In this document: piece after piece, positions 9,001 through 16,526 of the stretch | Layout: the number at the start of each line of letters is the position of its first letter | How positions within the stretch are numbered: position 1 is the stretch's first letter | DNA from: Chrysochromulina parva | Lineage: Eukaryota; Haptophyta; Prymnesiales; Chrysochromulinaceae | Reading direction: 5' to 3' | Length of the DNA stretch: 17,901 nt | Assembly: GCA_002887195.1 (NCBI GenBank) | Contig: PJAB01001046.1 | Coordinates: forward strand, 1-17,901 | Notes under the pieces: model-generated | Told to the model about the DNA's origin: nothing | What the model saw: only the letters and a program-made list of their open reading frames with translations | The model's database searches: none | Position numbers and translations under genes: made by a program

Positions 9001-9450
9001 GCGTCGCTCAACCGGCCGGGCACCTCGTGCTGCATCACGCCCGGCGGCAAGAATTACCTCTCGAGCCTCGGCCGCCCGATGTTTGGGTACGAGAAGCTGC
9101 TGCTGCAAGGCATCCCGCCCGACAAGCTGCTCCTTGGTCGAGAGACGGAGGTCCAGCTCTCCGACCTCGCGGGCAATGCCATGAGCATGCCTGTTGTGAG
9201 TGCCGCCGTGCTGGCCGCCCTGTGCGTCGGCGCCTTCTGCCGCAAGCTCCAGGCGCTCGAGATCGAGCCGACAGCCGACGATGCGCTCGCGCGCGTGCTC
9301 GCTGCTGCGAGCGCGACGGCCGCGGCGGGCGGCAGCGGCGCCCACAGTGGCGCCCCAAACGGCGCCCCGAACGGCGCGGGCAAGGCGAAGAAGGCGAGCA
9401 AGAGCAGCCAGGCCGATGGTGCGGCGGCCTCGAACGCGATGAGCTCGGCA

Positions 9451-9491
<41 letters not shown>

Positions 9492-10942
9492 CCAGAAAGC
9501 GCCCATGAAGCCGCTGCTTGCGCCGGCGCCGACGGCAAGTGACCGCAACCTGCTCGAGGTGCTGCGCGAGCTCTGTGCCGACACGGCGCTCCTCGATCGC
9601 GTGGTCGCCTCTAGCATCCTGTGTGCGTGCGAGACGAGCGGGCGCATCTCCGCCGATTCGATCCTCCAGTGCTCCGAGTGCTTGTGCTCCGTCTGCTGTG
9701 GGTGCACCATCCGGTTTGAGGGCTCGTCCCATGCGCTGTGTCCCGCGTGCCCGGCGCAGCGCCCTCGGCTGCCGTTTGAATGCGAGCGCGAGCTTCGCGC
9801 GCGCCTACCCGCCGCGCTGCGCCTCTCGCTGGGCGATCTCGCGGGCGAGCTCGATGCTGACGTGGCTGCATGCCTCGCCGACGGGCTCGAGTTTCGTTTG
9901 GCGCGCCTCGTGCGCGCGCGCGGCGCGTGGCAGCTCTGGTACTGCGCGTACTCGGAGGGCGCTGGCAGCTCGCTGGCGGACCTGCGGATCAATCTCGGCT
10001 CGATCTCGACGAGACGCGGCGCGTGCGCGCTTCTCTACTCGCTCGACAAGGCGCGTCGGAAGGTGCGCGGCAAGGCGCAACCCATCGCCCGCCTCGTGCT
10101 GTACGAGGGCGCCGTCGCGGGCGCTTGGGAGCGGCGGGCAGATGCAGCCGAGCTCCGGCTCCATCTCGCGGGCTCGGAGCCCACGATCTCGTGGCGAGCT
10201 GCGCTCGAGCTCACGAAGCTGCAGCACGAGCGCTGGCCCGGGCGCCTCGAGGTGCGCGCGAGCGGCGCCGTCCCGAGCGGCCCGAGCGGCGCGGGACGCC
10301 AGGACGGCGCCCGCCAGGACGGCGCCCGCCAGGACGGCGCCCGCCAGGGCGGCGCTCGCCAGGGTGGCGCTCGCCAGGACGGCGCCAGCCCTACTACGGC
10401 CGCGCGCCTCGTCGAAGGCACGTATGAGCGCCAGGGCTGCAAGGGCTCGTGTGCCCGGGACGTGCTCTACCGGCGCGTTGAGCCGGCGCCGACGGCGTCG
10501 CATCCGCGCACATGGCTCATCTACCTGCCCGAGCCGAACCATAATGGTCCGTGCCATCCGGTCATCTCCCTCTCGCCGAGCTACGGCGAGGGCGCCTCGC
10601 ATGCGCTGCTCGATCTGCCGCCCGATTGGCTGCCGGACCATGCGCTCGGCACGGCGCTCGGCCCCGAGGGCGCCGAGGTGGGCGCCGCGGTGAAGCGGCG
10701 CAAGACGGGTGGGGGCAGCGGCGAGAGCGGCGGCGCTGAGAGTGGCGGCGGCGCGTGCGACGTTGATGCGTTCGTGCGCGTGTGGACGGCGACGACGCTC
10801 AGCTTCACAGTGCCCTCCGAGACCACGACTGTGAAGGAGGGTCACGAGCCGACCGTCGTGTGCACAGTGGGTGGGTTGAGTCCAGCGACCGCGAGCATGA
10901 TGATCTCTCACGCGCTCCAGGACGAGCCCGGCAAGCTCGGCA

Positions 10943-10978
<36 letters not shown>

Positions 10979-13697
10979 GGGCGGCGGGAGCGGAGGGCGT
11001 CGTGTGGCTTCCTATCAGCCTCATGCGCGTCTCGAGCTCGGTCATCGAGCGGCGGCTGGCTGAGGCCATCGCACGTCCTCTGCTGGCCTGGAGCGCCCGG
11101 GGAGGCCTCGAGCGTCTCGTGAGCTGGCGCCCACTACGGCGCGCGGCGGCTGAGCCTGCGTGGGGCGCGTGCCCGAAGAGCACGCCGGCGCGCCCTGCCG
11201 AGAATTGGAGCGCCGAGGGCTTCCGAACTTATGACGTGGCCGAGTCCAACCAATTCGAACGCGCCTTGCGCGAGCGCGCTCACTTTTGGGAGTCGCATGT
11301 GCATCGCGCCTCGGGCGAGGTGCGCCTCTCGGCGAACCCCACAGTGGCCGCACACCGCGCGGCCGAGCAGCTCATGCGCCACCGTGCGCAAGACACGCGC
11401 GGCGCGCTCACTGTGGAATGGCGCTGCCTCGAGCACGCCGAGCCGCCGCCGCGCTCCCTGCAGGGTGAGTTCACCATCCCGAGCTCGAAGGACTATGAGC
11501 CCGAGTGCCAGAGCGACTTGCTAGGGGACGTGTGGGACGCGACGAAGCCGCTCTTTGACCGACAGGCGCGCCCTCACCCGCACCCAAACCCAAACCCTAG
11601 CCTGCACCCTAGCCCTTTCCCTAGCCTGCACCCTAGCCCGATCCCTAACCCGACCCCTAATCCCGAGCCCCGCGCTTTGGCCGACAGGCGCGCGCGCTCG
11701 CACGGATGCGTACCATCGAGGCGGGGGGCGTCTGCATGGACGAGGTGGAGTTCCATGACGAAACTCTCCCCCACGTGGGCTTTACACTCGAGGCACGGGC
11801 CACGTACCGGTGCCCGCTCGGCGGCGGCGTCCTCGCTGACGTCATGGGCGGCGGCAAGACGGTAACGGCGCTCGCGCTCATTGCGGCAGGTCGCCAGCGC
11901 GCGGCCCAAGGTCTCCCCAAGGGCTCGCCACATCAGCTCAAGGCGACGCTGGTGGTGGCGCCGCCCATCCTGCTCCAGCAGTGGGATGACGAGCGCAAGA
12001 AGTTCACCGGCGACAAGCTGAGGAGCATCGTGATCCGATCTCCCTCGGCGCTCAAGCAGGTGACGAACCCCACTGATGGCGTCTGATTGCGCCTGATTGG
12101 TTTCGTGATCCGATCTCCCTCGGCGCTCAAGCAGGTGACGAACCCCACTGATGGCGTCTGATTGCGCCTGATTGGTATCGTGATCCGATCTCCCTCGGCG
12201 CTCAAGCAGGTGAGCCTCGAGCAGATGCGCAAGGCCGACTTGATCCTTGTGGTGAGTGATCTGCTTGGCGTGGACAAGAAGGAGGCACTCGACCCGAAGG
12301 ACAAGGAGCTCTATCTCTCGCACCTCGCCTCGGTCGTGGGCCTCGACGCCGAGTTGCCCGATATGGTCCGGTACAACGTGCGCCAGGCGGGTGGCGAGCC
12401 CGACGTCTTCGAGGGCATCTGGCTGCCCGGCTTTGGCGCCAACCCGTACGCGGGCACCAATGGGCGCCAGTGCGACCGGCACGCGGCAGCCCTCTTCACG
12501 AAGCGGTACCAGGATGCGGTGGACGCGCTGCGTCAGAAGCGATTCGCCGACTCGGCCAAGGGCGTGCCCCTCGAGTACTTTGTGTACGAGCGCGTCATCG
12601 TCGACGAGTGCCACGTGCCCATCTGCCTCGCCTCCTCGGCCAAGGACCACGTCAACGGCATCTCGACCGGCGGCGAGTCCAAGTTCGAAAAGGCGGCGCT
12701 CTCCTCCAACCGCTCCTCGTGCGCCGTGCGCGAGCTCCTCGGCGTCTCGACGCCCGATGTGAGCAAGCGGCCGCTGCGCTGGCGGCGGGCAGTTTGGGGG
12801 CTGACCGGTACGCCGCTCCTGACGAGCGCCACGCGCATCACCGAACTCGCCTCCATGTGCGCGGCGGCCTACACGTGCGGCGGGTCCGCGCACTGGCGCA
12901 CGATGGAGCGTGCCAGCTTGCGCGACGTCTTCCTACGCTACCACGAGGCATGCACGTCGCGCTTGTACACGAGCCACTGCGTGCAGGCCGCGCAGCAGTA
13001 CATCCAGATCGCGATCCAGCGCAACAAGGCCGATGAGTTCGTAGGGGTCGAGTGCACGCCCGAAATCGTCGCCGTCGAGGTGGGGGCTGCTGAGGCGCCC
13101 GAGGTGTGGGGAAAGTCCTGGGCGGTACTGGAGGAGTCGAAGCTGGAGGAGGCAGCTGAGACGGCGGCCAAGGCGTGCTCGCGCCAGGCAGCTCTGCAGC
13201 AGCTCGTGGGCCTGCTGCAGGCCGAGGAGCCGGGCAGCAAGCTCGTCGTCTTCAGCCCGAGCGGCGCCGCCTTCGACGCCGCGCGTGCGGCCCTCGAGAG
13301 AGCGGGCGTCCCCGCCGCGTGCGTGCTCGAGGGTGACGACGCGCACAACCAGGCGACGCTCCACCGCTTCACGCAGCTGCGGATGGGCGTCGCGACGCGC
13401 GACCCGACCGACCCGCTCATTCTGCTCCTCTCCTTTGAGCACGCAGCCGGCCTCAACCTGCAGTACGTGTGCCACCACGTCGTGCTGTACGCGCCGCTCT
13501 GGGCGCAGGACACTGTGGCAGCGGTCGCCAACGAGCAGCAGGCGATCGGGCGTGTCTTTCGGTACGGACAGACCAAGAACGTGACCGTCCATCGTCTGCT
13601 CATGAAACGGGACGGCACCGGCGCCATGACCGTCGACGAGCACCTGTTCGCCCTCAACACCAATGAGAACACGATCAAGGCCGCGACGAATATTTGA
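6057..13697 (+). CDS. DNMT5: DNMT5-type DNA (cytosine-5) methyltransferase with SNF2 ATPase, four exons
   Basis: Exons 6057-7205, 7417-11565, 11688-12059 and 12210-13697 join in phase 0 to about 2,385 residues. The ATG at 6057 (context GCCGCGATG) is the first in frame. Exon 1 encodes two Tudor-like modules (RCEFLWDTRNPSKWYRC near residue 10; EWIGRRVTRVIDG to HDDGDEEDLDE near 107-160), then acidic and basic linkers. The methyltransferase spans residues 405-985: motif I HCSGTDC (410), motif IV GGSSCKDFS with catalytic Cys500 (7765-7767), motif VI ENVE (Glu546), motif VIII QTRSRYYMF, motif X GNAMSMPVV (Asn970). A Cys-rich RING-like module follows (1119-1161, CSECLCSVCCGC to CPAC). The SNF2 motor has GGGKT (Lys1823), DECH (2022), WGLTGTPL and QAIGRVFRYGQ (Arg2338). 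MTase-RING-SNF2 order is the DNMT5 hallmark. In studied species DNMT5 maintains CG methylation on hemimethylated DNA, driven by ATP. Motifs I and IV and the GGGKT box deviate from textbook forms. Confidence 0.93.
7166..7318 (+). repeat. 75-bp tandem duplication across exon 1 end and intron 1 donor
   Basis: Copies at 7166-7240 and 7241-7315 (with three further matching bases) appear identical. Each contains the last 40 bases of exon 1, the donor CAG|GTGAGC, and the CTGATGGC/CTGATTGC block of the intron. Confidence 0.92.
7206..7416 (+). other. DNMT5 intron 1 (GT-AG, 211 bp)
   Basis: Donor CAG|GTGAGC at 7206 and acceptor GATCAG|TGG at 7416 join the frames as LVTDQ|WSRLMPLLE; this is the only AG in the open part of the downstream frame that keeps phase. 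The intron holds a second copy of the exon end and donor (from the 75-bp duplication) and 10-nt-period units of CTGATTGCnn/CTGATTGTCC. The last 16 bases before the acceptor match the exon end at 13 of 16 positions. Using the second donor at 7281 would retain an in-frame TGA (7227-7229). Confidence 0.85.
9448..9492 (+). repeat. GCG-repeat polyalanine tract in DNMT5
   Basis: An almost pure GCG run encodes about 15 Ala between the methyltransferase and the RING-like module. Likely a flexible linker and length-polymorphic microsatellite. Confidence 0.9.
10297..10386 (+). repeat. 15-bp minisatellite encoding RQDGA repeats in DNMT5
   Basis: Six tandem 15-bp units (CGCCAGGACGGCGCC type) encode RQDGA or RQGGA. 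They lie in the region between the RING-like module and the SNF2 motor. The third to fifth units vary at two positions, so the array is not freshly homogenised. Confidence 0.92.
10945..10974 (+). repeat. GGC-repeat polyglycine tract in DNMT5
   Basis: Ten GGC codons in a row encode Gly10 upstream of the SNF2 motor. A second Gly-rich stretch lies near 6985-7035 in exon 1. Confidence 0.9.
11566..11687 (+). other. DNMT5 intron 2 (GC-AG, 122 bp) with 13-bp flanking direct repeat
   Basis: The frame must change between exon 2 and exon 3. Splicing CAG|GCGCGC (11566) to CCGACAG|GCG (11687) keeps phase and yields PLFDRQ|ARALARMRTIE, which reads as the SNF2 Q-motif region (Gln, then Ala-Leu and an acidic end). 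A GT donor at 11531 would also be in phase but deletes that motif. The 13-mer CCGACAGGCGCGC occurs at 11559-11571 and 11681-11693, spanning both splice sites. Confidence 0.8.
11595..11666 (+). repeat. 12-nt CCCTAGCC-type minisatellite filling intron 2
   Basis: Six tandem 12-nt units: two are CCCTAGCCTGCA, the others CCCTAGCCCTTT, CCCTAGCCCGAT, CCCTAACCCGAC and CCCTAATCCCGA. The invariant CCCTA resembles the C-strand of TTAGGG telomere repeats, but the 12-nt period and degeneracy mark it as an intronic minisatellite. Confidence 0.85.
12028..12213 (+). repeat. 75-bp tandem repeat (2.5 copies) across exon 3 end and intron 3
   Basis: Copy 1 is 12028-12102, copy 2 is 12103-12177 (differing at one base), and a partial third copy of 36 bp is 12178-12213. 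Each unit holds the exon end, CAG|GTGA, and the block CTGATGGC-n2-CTGATTGC-n2-CTGATTGG, nearly the same as in intron 1. Confidence 0.93.
12060..12209 (+). other. DNMT5 intron 3 (GT-AG, 150 bp) with exon-derived 3' splice site
   Basis: Donor AAGCAG|GTGACG at 12060; acceptor AAGCAG|GTGAGC at 12209. The joined product IRSPSALKQ|VSLEQMRKADL reads through the SNF2 domain without gap. The intron consists of two 75-bp periods. Its last 32 bases are a copy of the last 32 bases of exon 3, so the acceptor is a duplicated exon end. An equal acceptor at 12134 would retain GTGACG... and reach an in-frame TGA. Confidence 0.85.
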
Positions 13698-13782
13698 GGG
13701 CTCGGCAGGGGCGCTGTGGTGGGCGGATTGGGGGCGCGTGTCCGCTTGGTGGCGCGGGCTCTGAACCGTCAATTCACAACCA

Positions 13783-16287
13783 ATGTTTATCATTCACACA
13801 GATTTCGTCATCGAAATGCGGGAGTTCCTTCTCCTGATCATCACCGGCGGCGTTCTCACGCTCCTGCTACTCTCGGTGCGCACCTCAAACGCGAGCATGA
13901 GCCGGAGCCCGGCTCAGAAGCCTGCACTATCGAGCAGGCTGAGGGCCGTGCAGCAGACATTGTGGCAGCAGAAAAAGTGGCAGTCCGCGACTCAGAACAC
14001 TGCCGCCAGCCACGACAGCGCCAGTATGAGCAGTACCGTGCCACGGGCATTCGCGCTCCGGGAGCAGACTTTGGATGAACCCCAGGCTCCCGAGGCGCGC
14101 CGCGCCGTCGAGATCGCCCTCTCACAGCCCATCCCGCCCAAGGGCGACGGGCGCCGCGGCGGCTTCGACGATCAGCGCAATGTCAAGCGTGAATCGGACA
14201 CGGTGCGCCGCATGCTCGCACAGGACGGGCTGCACGAGTGGCGACCTGACCCGACATGCTTCCCACCACAGCGGCGGCCGGGCGCGACGATGGCCGAGCT
14301 GCTGAGCGCGGTGCCGGTAGGGACGAGCACGACGGCATCGGGCACGGCGTGGCTCGCGTTCGGCAACGCTGGTGCCACCGAGATGCTCATGAACTGGGTG
14401 CATCACGTCTGCAAGCTCGGCATGGGCGCGCGCACCGTCATCGCGGCATACGATGCCGAGCTTCTGGCCACCCTCCGAGGCCTTCGCATCCCCGCGTACA
14501 ACTACACGGGCGCGCTGCCCCAGATCCACTTCCGTGGCACTCCGTTCCTCTTCCACCGGATGGGCTACCTCAAGGCGATGACCATACGAGAGGTGTTGCT
14601 CACTGGGCGGCACGTGCTCGTCTCGGACTCGGACGTAGCATGGGTTCGAGACCCACTCCCCGAGCTCGAAGCACTCGCCGCGGCGGGCGCGAGTCTCGCG
14701 CCGGCAACGGATTGCCTTCATATCGAGGCGGACCGCGACAAGAGCGAAAGGCCGAACGCTCCCTACCTGTGCGGCCACCAGCCCGGCTCTCGCAGCGGCG
14801 CCGTCTTCAACACCGGCATCATCTTCCTCGCCGCGACGAACGCGACGGTGCACTTTTGCGAGCGCTGGGCAGAGGCGACGCTGCACCTGCCGGCAGAACA
14901 GTGGTGGAGCGACGACCAGGGCGTCTTCAACAAGTTGCTCACGGGCCACGGCACGTGGCCCTTCGCCGCGACGGGCTTCTATCCGGTGCGTGCTGCTGGG
15001 CTGGGCGGGCGGTTGGTGCATGGACCGTTTGGGCTCAAGATGGCGCCCCTCCCTGTCGAGCGCTACTGCAGCGGCCACTTGGTATGGGTGCAGCAGGAGG
15101 CGTTGCCGCTTGGCTGCAATGCTGTGCATGCCACGTTCACCGAGTTCGGCGACGCGGGCAAGCGCTGGCGCTTCATGGAGGCAGGCCTCTGGGGGGCGCT
15201 ACCCGCGTCGTACCATACCGACGGCCACTTCCTCACCTTTGAGCCGCCGCGCCCACCGGCGGATCCAGCACCTTGCGGGCCCACTGAGGGGCGCTATGTC
15301 GTCGGCGCCGAGCCGCCTCGCCCGTGCGGTGGCGAGGATCCAGAGCATAGGCTGCCACGGCCGAAGCGCTACGGGGACGTCCCGGCAGACGAAGGCATCG
15401 CTCGATCCAGCCGGCTGCGCCTCCACATCGAGCTCATGCGTCGCCAATTGCATGCACTGCGCGACGCGCTCGCGCTCGCGTTCTTGCTCAATCGGACGCT
15501 AGTGCTCCCCCACATGGAATGCATGTGCGACCGCTCCGAGCTCGTGGATTACATTCCGTACTGCGTCTTCCCGGGCGCACCTGCCAACTTGACCTTCCCG
15601 CGCAAGTGCTCGACGCACTTCATCCTCAACATCCACAAGCTGCTCTACTTGCACGAGCCCTTCGCGTATGGCTTCCCGCGAACGCAGCCACGCGCCCTCG
15701 ATCCACGCATCCGGCTGCGCGCGCATGCCTTCCTCAGCGATCCTCGCACCGACGCCGACATACTCCGCTCGAGCGCCACGGTCCGTGTGAGTGGGCCGCC
15801 CGTGCCCCTCGAGGCACGCCCCCGATGCTCCGCGCCGCACGAACGAGACTGTCGACCAGCGCTCGTCGACGCCGCCGCGCGCGAGCGCGAGCTGGCAAAG
15901 AGCGACGCCGAGTGGCGGCAGGAGCACGACGAGCTGAGGATGGGAGATCGAGATCGAGCGAGCGAGCTGATCAAGGGAGCTTCGCTCCCCCTCCCTCCGG
16001 TCGTGGTCGAGCTCCCCCGCGGCGCCACGGACGAGCGACTGTTGAGCTCCTTAGGCACCCCAGAGATGCGACGCACGCGGTTGCTGCGGCTGAGCGACGC
16101 CGAGGGTCTTTTTGGTGGGTGGCACGCGCAGCTGGACAAGGGCGCTCTCTTCAACCAGCTCGAGGGCTGGTTTCTGCTCGGCGGCGACTTTTGCTGCACG
16201 AGCCGGCACGACAACGAGGGAAGGCTCTACCCGAACGACCCGCCGCGGCTGAGCGTGGGCCGAGAGCGTCCAGGGTTGTTCGGGTGA
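13783..16287 (+). CDS. GT77-family glycosyltransferase, XEG113-like, type II membrane protein
   Basis: An 834-residue frame from ATG 13783 to TGA 16285-16287. Residues 15-32 (FLLLIITGGVLTLLLLSV) form one membrane anchor after a short N-terminus, giving type II topology as in Golgi glycosyltransferases, followed by a Ser/Gln-rich stem to about 150. The nucleotide-diphospho-sugar transferase domain covers about 185-470: TAWLAFGNAGATEML, the metal/nucleotide-sugar motif VSDSDVAWVRDP (Asp282/Asp284), FNTGIIFL, and WWSDDQGVFN. A second conserved module (about 545-660; LRLHIELMRRQLHALRD, LNRTLVLPHMECMCDR, PRKCSTHFILN) resembles the C-terminal part of plant XEG113. Plant members transfer arabinofuranose to extensins; the donor and acceptor here are unknown. 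The ATG lies only 85 bp after the DNMT5 stop on the same strand, so the promoter is very short or overlaps the DNMT5 3' end. Confidence 0.85.
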   Translation: MFIIHTDFVIEMREFLLLIITGGVLTLLLLSVRTSNASMSRSPAQKPALSSRLRAVQQTLWQQKKWQSATQNTAASHDSASMSSTVPRAFALREQTLDEPQAPEARRAVEIALSQPIPPKGDGRRGGFDDQRNVKRESDTVRRMLAQDGLHEWRPDPTCFPPQRRPGATMAELLSAVPVGTSTTASGTAWLAFGNAGATEMLMNWVHHVCKLGMGARTVIAAYDAELLATLRGLRIPAYNYTGALPQIHFRGTPFLFHRMGYLKAMTIREVLLTGRHVLVSDSDVAWVRDPLPELEALAAAGASLAPATDCLHIEADRDKSERPNAPYLCGHQPGSRSGAVFNTGIIFLAATNATVHFCERWAEATLHLPAEQWWSDDQGVFNKLLTGHGTWPFAATGFYPVRAAGLGGRLVHGPFGLKMAPLPVERYCSGHLVWVQQEALPLGCNAVHATFTEFGDAGKRWRFMEAGLWGALPASYHTDGHFLTFEPPRPPADPAPCGPTEGRYVVGAEPPRPCGGEDPEHRLPRPKRYGDVPADEGIARSSRLRLHIELMRRQLHALRDALALAFLLNRTLVLPHMECMCDRSELVDYIPYCVFPGAPANLTFPRKCSTHFILNIHKLLYLHEPFAYGFPRTQPRALDPRIRLRAHAFLSDPRTDADILRSSATVRVSGPPVPLEARPRCSAPHERDCRPALVDAAARERELAKSDAEWRQEHDELRMGDRDRASELIKGASLPLPPVVVELPRGATDERLLSSLGTPEMRRTRLLRLSDAEGLFGGWHAQLDKGALFNQLEGWFLLGGDFCCTSRHDNEGRLYPNDPPRLSVGRERPGLFG

Positions 16288-16526
16288 CTTTGGCTGATAT
16301 TCGAATCACGAGTGGCTCTGAAGGAAAGCCGTGAAATGTCGCATTGTAGCCACCATAGTCCAACCATAGTCCCAGATTGTACGGTGTAGCCAGCTACAGC
16401 TGTACGTAGCTCTAGAGTCTCTAGACGACTAGAGCGGACTAAGTAGCCGGAGTACACGGTAGTACAGGGTACGTACGTCGCGACCGTGTCCGTGTCGGGT
16501 CAGGTTATAAAATCACGTTACGAAAA
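16288..16526. other. Convergent spacer between glycosyltransferase and anoctamin genes
   Basis: About 240 bp of lower GC than the genes, rich in TAG/CTA words (around 16380-16450 there are several short imperfect inverted repeats such as TCTAGAGTCTCTAGA). It must hold both 3' UTRs. No coding sequence or clear RNA gene is seen. Confidence 0.4.

Noticed and set aside
7993..9732. 579-residue open frame on the (-) strand inside DNMT5 exon 2
   Set aside because: Arg/His/Leu-rich translation typical of the antisense of GC-rich coding DNA; no domain, and the (+) strand frame holds the complete methyltransferase motifs.
11595..11666. True telomere or chromosome end
   Set aside because: Only 72 bp of degenerate 12-nt units within an intron, with coding sequence on both sides.
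11531..11687. GT-AG alternative for intron 2 using GAC|GTGTGG
   Set aside because: In phase, but it would remove VWDATKPLFDRQ, whose end joins the next exon to form the SNF2 Q-motif region; the GC donor fits the protein better.
11574..12893. 439-residue open frame on the (-) strand across introns 2 and 3
   Set aside because: Antisense shadow of the SNF2 exons; its apparent repeats (HLLERRGRSDH) are just the 75-bp intron duplication read backwards.
14122..15129. 335-residue open frame antisense to the glycosyltransferase
   Set aside because: Shadow frame with no recognisable motif, while the (+) frame has the DxD and GT77 motifs.
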